A stretch of DNA of 64,000 nt from Chloroflexota bacterium. GTDB lineage: Bacteria; Chloroflexota; Dehalococcoidia; Lucifugimonadales; Lucifugimonadaceae. Shown in pieces: positions 8,432 through 17,157 of the stretch (positions are counted from its first letter, which is position 1; every line of letters starts with the position of its first letter). Location of the stretch: contig JABMNO010000010.1 of assembly GCA_013204555.1 (NCBI GenBank), positions 1 through 64,000 of the forward strand. Direction: 5' to 3'. Position numbers and translations under genes: made by a program. The notes beneath the pieces are model-generated. The model had not been told where the DNA came from, did not search any database, and saw only the letters and a program-made list of their open reading frames with translations.

Positions 8432-9151
8432 TTAAGCCTCTGCCGCTTGCATGAGCAGGTCAGCGGTCTGTTGAGGCTCTGTGATCATGAGATCGTGGCC
8501 GGTGGGAATCTCCTCTATGCCCCAACCCAGGCCTTTCGCTCTTTCGGCATGAACGATAAATCCAGACGTTTCGCGGCCTTGTCCGGTACACAGAACGTAA
8601 GTGCCAGGAATGGGGTAAGGAGGTGTGGAGTCCAGACGGCTGGCCTCCTGGAAAGTCGCGAGAGGGTGTGGAGTCAACCGTTTTATCATTCGTTCCAGGT
8701 CGTCCGGGTCGGTGACTCCCATCAGACTGCCATTGGATATTGGTGGAACAGGAATCTTCCAGCCGTCGCCCTGTGCGATGGCGCTGCGACGAAGGCCGGA
8801 GTCACGGTCCTCACCAACTTCAGTTTCTCCGTTTTTCGGCACAATCGCATCAAGATAGACCACGTGGCGCAATCTTTCTGAGATGTGCTGAACCACGCCG
8901 CTGATTACGAGCCCTCCATAGCTGTGGCCTACCAAAATTACGTCATCTAGTTCTTCATACAGGATGGACGCTGCCACGTCCTGAATATGAGTTGTGAGAT
9001 TGACGTCGGTCGTCAGCAGATGTGATCGCTCGCCCAGACCAGTGAGAGTGGGGGTGAAGACGCTGTGGCCTTTCGCTTCCAAAAGCGGCCTCATCTTCCA
9101 CCAGCACCAACCGCCATGCCATGCACCGTGTACGAGTACGAATGTTGTCAT
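8432..9151 (-). CDS. Alpha/beta hydrolase (esterase EstC / MES-like)
   Basis: Small single-domain alpha/beta hydrolase, 239 aa. It begins with the oxyanion motif VLVHGAWHGGWCW, typical of the methylesterase/EstC group. The nucleophile Ser77 is in GHSYGG and the catalytic His is in TGHDLM near residue 219. It likely hydrolyses a small ester; the substrate is unknown. The upstream TSUP transporter gene ends 4 nt before it, so they are probably co-transcribed. Confidence 0.88.
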   Translation of the reverse strand: MTTFVLVHGAWHGGWCWWKMRPLLEAKGHSVFTPTLTGLGERSHLLTTDVNLTTHIQDVAASILYEELDDVILVGHSYGGLVISGVVQHISERLRHVVYLDAIVPKNGETEVGEDRDSGLRRSAIAQGDGWKIPVPPISNGSLMGVTDPDDLERMIKRLTPHPLATFQEASRLDSTPPYPIPGTYVLCTGQGRETSGFIVHAERAKGLGWGIEEIPTGHDLMITEPQQTADLLMQAAEA

Positions 9152-9155
9152 AAGC

Positions 9156-10025
9156 CTAGTTCGGAAATTCTAAAATAGCGCGGATTATTACGATGGGCGT
9201 CACGGCCGTAAGCATGATGGCCACGATGAGTCGCATCAAAGTTGAGCTTACCTTGCCGGTCTGTGTTGCGCCGATATAGCTACCTACCATTCCGGTGGAT
9301 CCCATGACGATGAACACGATGATATCGAAGTTGAAGTTGAGGACATGTCCAACGAGTCCAAAAGTGCCAACGAGCACACCTATGGCATTGTTTGTACCTG
9401 CAGCGTAGCGAGGATCCATTCGGAGTACGTTGAGCAGCACTGGAAGTCTCAGCGTCCCCAGCACCAATCCGGCGGCGCCACCAATTAGCCCGATAACCAC
9501 GCCGAGCCCGCTATCGACAGCGACGCGCTTTGGCTTGATATTTGAAACGCCGGTTGGATCAGTGATCACTGCTGGCGGTCGATGCCTGATTGGCCTGAGC
9601 GGTTGGCTAACCGTATTCCACCACTGTCGGAAGGTGGCAGCGGCGGAGATGGCAAGAATCGCCGCTATTACCGAAAGCAGCATCCAGGATTTGACGTCTT
9701 CAGCAAAAAGCCCACCCAGAAAGGACCCGACAATAGCTGGTAATCCAATTACCAATACGACCCTTGGGACAATGCGGCCACCTCGCCAATGTGGCCACGA
9801 AGCGGTCGCACCTCCAAGGATGCTGACACCAAGGTTGGTTCCCGCCGAAACAACCGGATTAAAGCCGAGAGCGAGCATTACGGGAAGTCTGATGACTCCT
9901 AGCGCGACTCCAACCATCCCGGCGACCACGCCGAAAACAAAGGAGAACACTCCCAGGAATATGTACTCTCCGAGCGACGCGTTTAGCGGCGACAAGTCAA
10001 TGGCCATAACTGGCAGATCGGGCAT
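9156..10025 (-). CDS. TSUP-family (TauE/SafE) membrane transporter
   Basis: Integral membrane protein, 289 aa, with about eight hydrophobic segments in two homologous halves. Each half carries the family's pattern (GVALGVIRLPVML...SAGTNLG in the first, GTLRLPVLL...AAGTNNAIG in the second). The TSUP family exports or imports small sulfur-containing or organic anions such as sulfite, sulfoacetate and glycolate. The substrate here is not evident. The start could be 10025 or ATG 10007. It is co-oriented with the esterase gene 4 nt downstream. Confidence 0.88.
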   Translation of the reverse strand: MPDLPVMAIDLSPLNASLGEYIFLGVFSFVFGVVAGMVGVALGVIRLPVMLALGFNPVVSAGTNLGVSILGGATASWPHWRGGRIVPRVVLVIGLPAIVGSFLGGLFAEDVKSWMLLSVIAAILAISAAATFRQWWNTVSQPLRPIRHRPPAVITDPTGVSNIKPKRVAVDSGLGVVIGLIGGAAGLVLGTLRLPVLLNVLRMDPRYAAGTNNAIGVLVGTFGLVGHVLNFNFDIIVFIVMGSTGMVGSYIGATQTGKVSSTLMRLIVAIMLTAVTPIVIIRAILEFPN

Positions 10026-10129
10026 TAGCTCAGTTCCGAAGCGCGCTGAATTGGTGAAAAGGCTACCGGCATAGCGCAGCCGCGCTCGAAACGTCTGTTA
10101 ACGGGGTTTTACAATCCGGTTCCGGCTCC

Positions 10130-11035
10130 TCACTCACCGGGAGCAATGCCAGCCGACTCCAAGAGTCGGATAACTTCCGCACGAGCCATGTCATCGGGCT
10201 CAAGAGATGGGTGTCGGGCAAACGCCGAAGTCTTTTGGAACACGCCTCTGTACACAAGGATGTCCTTGTATATCCAGTTGGCGAGACCCAGTGCCTGACT
10301 CAACGTTCGAATGATTGGCTCGAGCCTGCTGAACTCAGCCTGGGCTTCCGCATGTTTTCCCGCCTGCCATAGATCCCATACGCGGACGAACGCATCCGGG
10401 AGGGTGCAGCCAGGCATGCAGCCTACAGCTCCTCGATCTAGCTCTTCCAGGAAAAACGATCCACCAGCCCCTCCGAAGAGAATCAAGCCTGAGTCTCCCC
10501 GTGCCTCAGCTGTCTGGGCCATGCGCGGTAACGTGGGTGGCGTCTCTACTTTGATGTAGCACAGGTTCTCGTGTGTCCGAGCCAGTTTCTCTGCGAGGGC
10601 TGGGCCGATCTGGGCCGTAGCTTGATCTTGCTGGAATATGGGAATTGAAACTGCTTCAGCAATTCTGCGGAAGTACTCAATTACTTCGCTCTCCGGCACG
10701 GGAATGAACGTTGGGGGGCGAATCATGAGCGCATCCGCTCCCAATTCCTCGGCCCGCTTTGAGTAGTGAACCGCGAGATCTGTGCCCTGTTCGCCGGTGT
10801 TGATGACGATTTTGGCGCGCCCGTTGGATTGGTCGACGACCGCCTTCGTTACTTCGTCACGTTCCGCCTCCGTAAGTTTGTAGACCTCGCTGGCGACGGC
10901 GATACCCAATCCGGGTACGCCATGACCGATCGCCCAATCGACTTCATTACGGAGATCTTCGAACACGATTCGGCCTTGAGCGTCGAACGGCATGGACAGG
11001 ATTGGGTATACGCCCTGCATTGAGCGGTCTGGCAT
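10130..11035 (-). CDS. DapA-like Schiff-base aldolase/lyase, atypical active site
   Basis: TIM-barrel protein of the dihydrodipicolinate synthase / N-acetylneuraminate lyase family, 301 aa. The Schiff-base lysine is at about Lys162 (YIKVETPP). The tyrosine that normally acts as proton relay in DapA (YNxP motif) is absent; the corresponding segment reads FQQDQ at about 134-138. It is therefore unlikely to be the lysine-pathway enzyme and more likely acts on another 2-oxo acid. It lies about 77 nt downstream of yraN on the same strand and about 104 nt before the TSUP gene. Confidence 0.85.
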   Translation of the reverse strand: MPDRSMQGVYPILSMPFDAQGRIVFEDLRNEVDWAIGHGVPGLGIAVASEVYKLTEAERDEVTKAVVDQSNGRAKIVINTGEQGTDLAVHYSKRAEELGADALMIRPPTFIPVPESEVIEYFRRIAEAVSIPIFQQDQATAQIGPALAEKLARTHENLCYIKVETPPTLPRMAQTAEARGDSGLILFGGAGGSFFLEELDRGAVGCMPGCTLPDAFVRVWDLWQAGKHAEAQAEFSRLEPIIRTLSQALGLANWIYKDILVYRGVFQKTSAFARHPSLEPDDMARAEVIRLLESAGIAPGE

Positions 11036-11112
11036 TGAAGATTGCTCCGGATAATAGTTTGGGACAGCGCCCGGATTCTCTTACATCTGGGAAGGGGTGC
11101 GCAACGGCAGGG

Positions 11113-11469
11113 TCACTCGGTGGGCGATTCAACTGCGTTCTTATGAACGGTTGCCTTCCCCGGTTGTATAACCACGACATCGATGCGCCACTCGGCGTTT
11201 TCGGAGTCTGTTTCCTGCATGTAGGTCTGCGCTGCGCTGATTAAGTGAGCCTGCTTTTTTGGTGTGATCGCCTCTTCAGGAGTTCCATATGCTCCACCAA
11301 GGCGGGTTTTAACCTCAACAAATACCAGCGTTTCACCATCTCGAGCGATCAGGTCAACCTCACCCCTGCGAGTCCGATAGTTGCGCGTGATGATCTGATA
11401 TCCCATGCGCCGGAGTTCGCGCTCAGCGCTTCGCTCGCCAATCTGGCCTGTCTCTCGCGTATCTGGCAT
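11113..11469 (-). CDS. yraN: YraN family (UPF0102) nuclease-like protein
   Basis: Protein of 118 aa with the restriction-endonuclease-like core of the YraN family: GYQIITRNYRTRRGEVDLIA (about 25-44), with Glu and Asp of the metal site, followed by VFVEVKTR (about 51-58). The role of the family is poorly known; DNA processing or recombination is suggested by the fold. It is 12 nt downstream of rnhB, the arrangement often seen for this pair in bacteria. Confidence 0.92.
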   Translation of the reverse strand: MPDTRETGQIGERSAERELRRMGYQIITRNYRTRRGEVDLIARDGETLVFVEVKTRLGGAYGTPEEAITPKKQAHLISAAQTYMQETDSENAEWRIDVVVIQPGKATVHKNAVESPTE

Positions 11470-11481
11470 CGTGATCGCGCC

Positions 11482-12138
11482 TCAGGCCGATTCGACGGAA
11501 ACCATGTTGCGAATTGGAGCGAACGATCTGCGATGAACAGGGCAGGGGCCAAGTCGTTTCAGCGCTTCCATGTGCATTTTGCTGCCGTAACCCTTGTGTC
11601 CTGCAAAGCCATATCCCGGATATCGGACGTCAAGGACGTCACGCATCAACGCGTCGCGGTTCTCCTTGGCGACTATCGATGCTGCTGCTATGGATTTCGA
11701 AAGAGTGTCGCCCTTGATTATGGATGTCTGGGGAATGTCGATGGCGGGCAACTTCATAGCGTCAATCAGAAGGTGCGTCGGTTGCGGGTCAAGGCACTCG
11801 ATCGCTCTTTCCATCGCTCGACGTGTTGCCGCCGCAATTCCAATGGTGTCAATCTCGCTCGGCGAGGCCGCGCCAATTCCCACTGAAATTGCCCGCTCAT
11901 GAATATGCACACAAACGGCAGCGCGTCGGGTCGGAGTGACTTGTTTGCTATCTCGAACGTCTGATAGCCAGGTTTCATTTGAGGTGATGAGGTCCAGAGG
12001 CAGAATGACAGCGGCTGCGACGACCGGGCCGGCCAGCGGCCCGCGACCTACTTCGTCAATTCCGGCAATTACATCGATATTCCGCTCAAGTAGAGAAGAC
12101 TCGTACTCCCATCCTGAGACGTTCAAGGATTTCTGCAA
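11482..12138 (-). CDS. rnhB: Ribonuclease HII
   Basis: Cleaves the RNA strand of RNA-DNA hybrids and starts removal of misincorporated ribonucleotides. The signature GIDEVGRGPLAGPV (about 25-38) has the DE metal ligands. A further catalytic Asp is in LIDAMKLP (about 125). At 218 aa it has normal length. A short N-terminal extension precedes the domain. It is followed by yraN. Confidence 0.95.
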   Translation of the reverse strand: MQKSLNVSGWEYESSLLERNIDVIAGIDEVGRGPLAGPVVAAAVILPLDLITSNETWLSDVRDSKQVTPTRRAAVCVHIHERAISVGIGAASPSEIDTIGIAAATRRAMERAIECLDPQPTHLLIDAMKLPAIDIPQTSIIKGDTLSKSIAAASIVAKENRDALMRDVLDVRYPGYGFAGHKGYGSKMHMEALKRLGPCPVHRRSFAPIRNMVSVESA

Positions 12139-12242
12139 TGCTTGCTCCGAGATTCCGAACCGTCATCTGTGATTCGGTAAGTCCGAGGATAGCAATGGAT
12201 AGCGCTCTCCAACTGCAACCGCTGGGAAAACGAGGCGTGAAT

Positions 12243-12764
12243 CTATTGATTCAGTCCGCGCAGCATGCCGCGAATGAATGCGACCTGCCCAATGTGTTCT
12301 GCGGCCTCAACGACCATGTGGCTGAGTACCCAGCTGACCTTGGGGCCTTCGGGGTCACGCCAGTGCCTGCCGGGGTAGTTGCTGTCGAGATCGTCATCGG
12401 TCAGCGACTCAATGACTCCGAGACTGCTCTCTTGCACGCTGTCGAAATAGGCGAGAACCCGGTCTATCTTGAGGTTTGGGAACGCAGCAATCTGTTCCGT
12501 TGAGCTGCCGTAGCCATTGCCAATCGCAGGCAATCGAAGCTCTTCGGACCATCGTCCGCTGATCCACACTTCATCCTGCCCACCCAGGTAGCGTGTGATC
12601 CACATATCTTCGACCCGTGCTGTGTGCCACGTTAGCCAGAGAGCGTGATTTGAGTTCAGCGAGGGCTGCCAGTGCAATTCTGCCGGGGTAAGCCCTTCCA
12701 GGGCCCTCTGAAGATCTTGTCGGTATTCAGCAAATGCAGATTTGGCGACGTCACGAAAATCCAA
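12243..12764 (-). CDS. DinB-family (DUF664-like) protein
   Basis: Four-helix DinB/YfiT-like protein, 173 aa. The putative metal-binding histidines are His47 (WLTWHTARVEDMW) and those in HMVVEAAEHIGQ near 150-158. Members include thiol-dependent transferases (bacillithiol, mycothiol), but many have no known substrate. It lies alone between rnhB and mnmA on the same strand. Confidence 0.88.
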   Translation of the reverse strand: MDFRDVAKSAFAEYRQDLQRALEGLTPAELHWQPSLNSNHALWLTWHTARVEDMWITRYLGGQDEVWISGRWSEELRLPAIGNGYGSSTEQIAAFPNLKIDRVLAYFDSVQESSLGVIESLTDDDLDSNYPGRHWRDPEGPKVSWVLSHMVVEAAEHIGQVAFIRGMLRGLNQ

Positions 12765-12854
12765 TGAACAAGTCCTGTTTCACGGAGGATTGAATTACAG
12801 ACGCCAAAGCATATCGCGGGCCGACATCTCATGCGGACAAATTAGTATGGGGAA

Positions 12855-14000
12855 CTATGCGGTTCCACTGACAGTAGCCTCGGCCTGAGAACGTCTGGCG
12901 GGGAGTTCGATAGTTCCGCCACCAAGCACACGGTCCCCATCAAAAAAGACCACGGCCTGTCCCGGAGTGACCGCCCTCTGAGGTGCGTCGAAAACGACGG
13001 TCGCACCCAATTCAGTCGGGGTGATTGTTGCGGGAACGTCCGGGGCCTTGTAGCGAATGCGCGCCAATCCTCGAATCGGGGACGTCGGCGTAGCGCCATC
13101 AATCCAATTCACGTTTGATGCAACCAGTTCAGTCCTCAAAAGCGATGCTGCTGGCCCCAGCCAAACGGTTCCAGATTCGGCGTCGATCTCGGACACGAAC
13201 AACGGCTTCCCACCCCCGCCGGGCAGTCCAAGGCCTTTTCGCTGACCGATGGTGAAGTTATGGATGCCATCATGCTTCCGGAGCATCTCTCCGTCTGGCC
13301 CAACCAGCAGGCCAGGTCGAGGTTCCGCGATACGCGGGGTGACGAAGTCTCTGTATTCGCCATCAGGGATGAAACAGATGTCCTGGCTATCGGGCTTGTC
13401 GGCTACCGGCAAGCCACCGTCTCTGGCGATCTGCCGGATCTCAGATTTCTGAAAACCACCAACCGGCAGTAGTAGCTTGTCCAGTTGCTTCTGGGCGAGC
13501 GTGTACAGAACATACGACTGGTCTTTTCCAGAGTCGACTCCACGCAGCAATCGGTGCGGATGTGTAGTCGTATCCACTTGGGCGTAGTGACCCGTCGCTA
13601 TGAGATCGGCATCAAGAACAGCTGCGCGCTCCAGCAAGAAATCGAATTTCAGGCGGTCGTTACAAGCGAGGCACGGGTATGGCGTACGGCCCTTTGAGTA
13701 CTCGTCCACGAAATAGTCGATGACGTGCTTCTTGAATTCGCGCTCGAAATTCAGAAAGTAGTGTCGAGCACCAATGACCCGACATACGGCGCGGGCATCC
13801 GCTACGTCTTCAAGGGAACAGCAAGATCGGTTTAGCCGCGCTGCCTCATTGGTAGGCGCGTTGAACAGGCGCATTGTCACGCCGATAACTTCGTATCCCG
13901 CCTGTTGCAACTGCAACGCGGCAACCGAAGAATCGACCCCGCCGCTCATTGCGACGACAACACGGCGGCCGTTGCCGGGAGGGATTTGAACAAAACTCAA
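12855..14000 (-). CDS. mnmA: MnmA, tRNA-specific 2-thiouridylase
   Basis: Makes the 2-thio group of wobble uridine in tRNA-Lys, tRNA-Glu and tRNA-Gln. The PP-loop motif SGGVDSS is at 19-25. The two catalytic cysteines are at about Cys112 (CLACNDRLKF) and Cys208 (SQDICFIPDG). Further family motifs are TGHYAQ and GQRKGLGLPG. Length 381 aa is normal. The start is TTG 14000, with no SD; a TATTAA sequence lies just upstream. It is divergent from rsfS with overlapping promoter space. The sulfur donor (IscS or a relay) is not in the window. Confidence 0.95.
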   Translation of the reverse strand: MSFVQIPPGNGRRVVVAMSGGVDSSVAALQLQQAGYEVIGVTMRLFNAPTNEAARLNRSCCSLEDVADARAVCRVIGARHYFLNFEREFKKHVIDYFVDEYSKGRTPYPCLACNDRLKFDFLLERAAVLDADLIATGHYAQVDTTTHPHRLLRGVDSGKDQSYVLYTLAQKQLDKLLLPVGGFQKSEIRQIARDGGLPVADKPDSQDICFIPDGEYRDFVTPRIAEPRPGLLVGPDGEMLRKHDGIHNFTIGQRKGLGLPGGGGKPLFVSEIDAESGTVWLGPAASLLRTELVASNVNWIDGATPTSPIRGLARIRYKAPDVPATITPTELGATVVFDAPQRAVTPGQAVVFFDGDRVLGGGTIELPARRSQAEATVSGTA

Positions 14001-14035
14001 TAGATTAATACCGTTTCATCTGGCGTCATGGCATC

Positions 14036-14041
14036 TATAAT
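14036..14041 (+). promoter_or_regulatory. -10 box of rsfS (leaderless arrangement)
   Basis: A perfect TATAAT lies exactly 7 nt before ATG 14049, so transcription would start at or next to the start codon. The -35 candidate GTTTCA (14013-14018) is weak. Confidence 0.5.
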
Positions 14042-14048
14042 CTCATTG

Positions 14049-14441
14049 ATGACATCAACAACGCACCCCATCGAAGAGTCGGACCCGGTCGAGTTCCTCA
14101 AATCCGAGGACATCGCCCGTCTGGCTCTGGACATTGCATCTGATCGCCTTGGATCAGATATCGCCCTGCTAGATATCAGCGAGGTGAGTGACTTCACGGA
14201 TTTCTTCGTAATCGTGACCGGAGAGACATCGCGCCATCTTGAAGCGATCGGCGACGACGTAACCCGAAGTCTCCGCAAAAAGAAAATTCGACCGTTACAC
14301 CGTGAAGGCACAGGGCCGGGCGGTTGGATTCTGGTGGACTACGGAGATGTCGTACTGCACATCTTCGACAGCGAGACCAGGGAACGATACGCGCTGGAAC
14401 GCCTGTGGTCCCGCGGCCGGGAGATTGTGCGAGTTCAGTAG
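14049..14441 (+). CDS. rsfS: RsfS, ribosomal silencing factor
   Basis: RsfS/IojAP protein that binds ribosomal protein L14 and blocks subunit joining in starvation. Conserved segments are ARLALDIASDRLGSDIALLDI, SDFTDFFVIVTGETSRHLEAI, and the C-terminal WILVDYGDVVLHIFDSETRERYALERLW. ATG 14049 (131 aa) is preferred over 14028 because a perfect -10 box sits 7 nt before it. The usual nadD neighbour is absent. Confidence 0.92.
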   Translation: MTSTTHPIEESDPVEFLKSEDIARLALDIASDRLGSDIALLDISEVSDFTDFFVIVTGETSRHLEAIGDDVTRSLRKKKIRPLHREGTGPGGWILVDYGDVVLHIFDSETRERYALERLWSRGREIVRVQ

Positions 14442-14454
14442 ATGACCTAGAGGC

Positions 14455-14913
14455 TTAGGGCTCGATTATCCATGGGCCGTTGGCCCGGTGGTAGCTGATG
14501 ATCTCAGACTCATCGAAGAAGATCGGAAGCTCGCGTTCACCATCCTCAACGTTTGCAGAGCCATGCACCACGTTGCGCCCGATGTCCGTCGCCAGATCAC
14601 CGCGAATCGTGCCGGGAGCGGCATCCTGGGGATTGGTTGCACCCATGAGTCTGCGGACATGTGCCACTGCGTTAGGACCGGATACGGCCATCGCAACCAC
14701 CGGTCCTGATGTGATGAAGCCCACCAGTCCTGCGTAAAACGGACGCTCAGAGTGCTCCGCGTAATGCTCGGCTGCCATCTCGTCTGTGATCTGAACGATC
14801 TTCAGGCCGATGATTTTCAGTCCGGTCTGCTCAAGTCGAGTGATGATTGGACCAATGAGTCCCCGCTGGACGCCATCGGGCTTCACGAGTACAAGCGTTC
14901 GTTCGGACGGCAT
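14455..14913 (-). CDS. ndk: Nucleoside diphosphate kinase
   Basis: Transfers the gamma phosphate between nucleoside triphosphates and diphosphates through a phosphohistidine. The active His is at about 117 in NVVHGSANVEDGE, and the N terminus TLVLVKPDGVQRGL is typical. At 152 aa it has normal length. AAGGA lies about 7 nt upstream of the ATG. It lies 18 nt downstream of tsaB on the same strand. Confidence 0.96.
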   Translation of the reverse strand: MPSERTLVLVKPDGVQRGLIGPIITRLEQTGLKIIGLKIVQITDEMAAEHYAEHSERPFYAGLVGFITSGPVVAMAVSGPNAVAHVRRLMGATNPQDAAPGTIRGDLATDIGRNVVHGSANVEDGERELPIFFDESEIISYHRANGPWIIEP

Positions 14914-14931
14914 AAGTATTCCTTTTGTGTA

Positions 14932-15603
14932 TTAAGTTCTTGGTTTGGAGATCGATGGAGGCCGTGCATAATCCGGCTGGAGATCATCTTCCGCAACGGC
15001 CTCACCTGAAGCGTGAAGCGCTGTGGCGATCTCAACCAGGCTGAGCGGCGACCTCGTTGGTGACTCTGTCGATAGTATCCGAGATGGTTCCACAAGGTCA
15101 GCAAGTGCATCGCACGGCTCACCGCAAAATAGCGTTCCTGGCGGCACTTGAGCCACCATTTCGGATACTACGCTGACACCTCTTTCAGCAGGCAGGGCGT
15201 TTGCTCGGTGGTCCTGTGGTGCGTATCGTCCCCAGGCCACCCCGGACGAGCCAGCGTCTATGAGAGCGACGATATTTGAGTCTGTACCGAGATAGGGCCA
15301 CGCCTCGACGAGGAATGTTGACACGCCGATCAGGGGGACATCGTTTGAGAGTGTGAGGCCTTTTGCAGTCGAAATCCCAACTCGAAGTGCAGAAAATCCG
15401 CCTGGTCCCTTTGCCACTGCAATTAGCTCAACGTCTTGCAGCGAGACACCCGCTTCTGCAAGTACAGAGTTGATATTGGGGAGCAACTCGCGACCGTGAT
15501 TCTGGTTTGAACGCCACGTCTTCGCAGCCGAATTCACACCGTTAGAGACGGCAACCCCTGCCCTGCGCGTGGACGTGTCAATTGATAGCACAATTGGCGT
15601 CAT
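14932..15603 (-). CDS. tsaB: TsaB, tRNA t6A biosynthesis subunit
   Basis: ASKHA-fold partner of TsaD in the threonylcarbamoyladenosine (t6A37) complex. Visible motifs are VLSIDTSTRRAGVAV at the N terminus, HGRELLPNI, and GPGGFSALRVGISTAKGL at about 72-89. At 223 aa it is normal. It overlaps the tsaE stop by 4 nt, so translation is coupled. Confidence 0.94.
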   Translation of the reverse strand: MTPIVLSIDTSTRRAGVAVSNGVNSAAKTWRSNQNHGRELLPNINSVLAEAGVSLQDVELIAVAKGPGGFSALRVGISTAKGLTLSNDVPLIGVSTFLVEAWPYLGTDSNIVALIDAGSSGVAWGRYAPQDHRANALPAERGVSVVSEMVAQVPPGTLFCGEPCDALADLVEPSRILSTESPTRSPLSLVEIATALHASGEAVAEDDLQPDYARPPSISKPRT

Positions 15604-16088
15604 CGGCCGGCCGTCAGTTCTATCGATTCAATCAATCGGCGAGACACCGGTCCTTCGCCGCTAAGACTGACCAATCTCTCGTCATCATGAGATCCGCGCA
15701 CCATCTTCACCTTCAGCGAATCAGCAGGGAACACTCCATCGCCTCGTTCCGGCCATTCGATGGCAAGCACGTCTCCCTGTTCCGCGAGTTCCAACAACCC
15801 GAGATCATCGACTTCTTCAGCGGAGTTGAGCCGGTAGAGATCGCAATGATGTAGCACCAGGCGCCCAATGTGCCTGGTGACCAGCACAAACGTTGGGCTG
15901 CGTGGGTTGTCGTCGGTCCCAAGTCCCTGTGCGATGCCCTGAACGAGCCTCGTTTTCCCAGCTCCCAACTCGCCGGTTATCAGTATTATTTCGCCACCGA
16001 GAAGCTTCTCCCCCAACGTTCTGCCGAGAGCGATGGTCTCATCTTCCGATTGAGTAATTGACCTGACTTCGAGCGAGGCGTTATCCAC
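15600..16088 (-). CDS. tsaE: TsaE, tRNA t6A biosynthesis ATPase
   Basis: P-loop ATPase of the TsaBDE complex needed for t6A37 synthesis. Walker A is GELGAGKT (about 39-46), with PRSPTFVLV and the HCDLYRL motif (about 79-85). The C terminus is longer than usual by about 15 residues (total 162 aa). It overlaps thiL by 8 nt upstream and tsaB by 4 nt downstream. TsaC and TsaD are not in the window. Confidence 0.94.
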   Translation of the reverse strand: MDNASLEVRSITQSEDETIALGRTLGEKLLGGEIILITGELGAGKTRLVQGIAQGLGTDDNPRSPTFVLVTRHIGRLVLHHCDLYRLNSAEEVDDLGLLELAEQGDVLAIEWPERGDGVFPADSLKVKMVRGSHDDERLVSLSGEGPVSRRLIESIELTAGR

Positions 16089-17082
16089 TCAAGTGATCCC
16101 AGCCGCCACGGGTTGGCGTGATGTCATTTCCATTGGCGTCAATCACCAAAACGGGACCGACTGACTCTGGCTTGCCGCGCACGGTTCCTATGCGGGTAAT
16201 TGGTGTTTCCACTGCTGTGGCTGCGCGAGCGAACACCTCTTCTGAACAGGCGAATAACAACACATAGTCCTCGCCTCCAGACAGGGCCAACCGCCTCCAA
16301 TCATCGGGGAACGAGTCTTTCAATTGCGTTGGGACTGGCACCTTCTCCATCTCAATCGTGGCCGCCACATTCGATTGCTCGCAGATGTGGCTCAGGTCAG
16401 CCACTAATCCATCGCTGACATCAATTGCACATTTGACGCCTGAGGCTCGCAACACCTGCCCCGCGATTACATCCGGGATTGGCCGATTGTGAACTTGAGC
16501 CCATCCGGGAACCGTCTTTCCGGCCTTGATTAGCTCAAGGCCAGCACCTGACGCGCCTACAACTCCGGTAATCCCGATCACATCGCCATGCATCGCGTTT
16601 GAGCGCAGCATGGGGGCTGGGTACTCAGATGATCTCGTATCTATCGTTCCCACTGCGGCTACTGAAATGAACAAGTTGTCGGCGCGGACCACATCGCCGC
16701 CGGTGACGGGTCCACCCAACTCAGACGTAATCGCTCCGATGCCTGAGTAGATTTTCTTCAGGCTGTCTGCTGGAAATCCAGGTGGGATACCCAGAGTAAC
16801 CAGCGTGTGCAAGGGCTCTGCGCCCATCGCAGCGATATCGCTCAGGTTGACCGCAATCGACTTCCAGCCAAGATCCTCCCAGTTCACTGACGCAGACAAA
16901 AAATGGACGCCATCGACCATGGTGTCAGTTGTGTATACGTCAATGAAATGACCACGCCGTAAAGCCGAGCAGTCGTCCCCATTTCCGACGATCAGGTCAG
17001 CCAAATCGGGAGTTTTTAGTCCCGCGACCAGATCGGCGATAAGGGCGAATTCGTCAGGTGGCGTGGTGTGTGGTGTTGTCAC
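16081..17082 (-). CDS. thiL: ThiL, thiamine-monophosphate kinase
   Basis: Phosphorylates thiamine monophosphate to the active diphosphate. The AIR-synthase-like fold shows GNGDDCSALRRG, DGVHF, NLSDIAAMGAEP, GGDVVRAD, IDVSDGLVADLSHI and GGEDYVLLFA in order. The start is assigned to GTG 17082 because TATAAT lies 7 nt upstream. The longer frame back to 17142 would run through the promoter and almost into the divergent gene at 17158. Length is 334 aa, close to the family norm. It heads the thiL-tsaE-tsaB(-ndk) unit with overlapping genes. Confidence 0.94.
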   Translation of the reverse strand: MTTPHTTPPDEFALIADLVAGLKTPDLADLIVGNGDDCSALRRGHFIDVYTTDTMVDGVHFLSASVNWEDLGWKSIAVNLSDIAAMGAEPLHTLVTLGIPPGFPADSLKKIYSGIGAITSELGGPVTGGDVVRADNLFISVAAVGTIDTRSSEYPAPMLRSNAMHGDVIGITGVVGASGAGLELIKAGKTVPGWAQVHNRPIPDVIAGQVLRASGVKCAIDVSDGLVADLSHICEQSNVAATIEMEKVPVPTQLKDSFPDDWRRLALSGGEDYVLLFACSEEVFARAATAVETPITRIGTVRGKPESVGPVLVIDANGNDITPTRGGWDHLSG

Positions 17083-17089
17083 GTATCTG

Positions 17090-17095
17090 ATTATA
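17090..17095 (-). promoter_or_regulatory. -10 box of thiL (leaderless arrangement)
   Basis: The minus strand reads TATAAT at 17095-17090, followed by 7 nt and then GTG 17082. The predicted transcription start coincides with the start codon and there is no SD, as expected for a leaderless message. Confidence 0.55.
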
Positions 17096-17157
17096 TGTAG
17101 AGTCTGAATCAAATTCGTTGGTGCCCAACACAATAGCGCCACATTGAGGTCCCGCCT

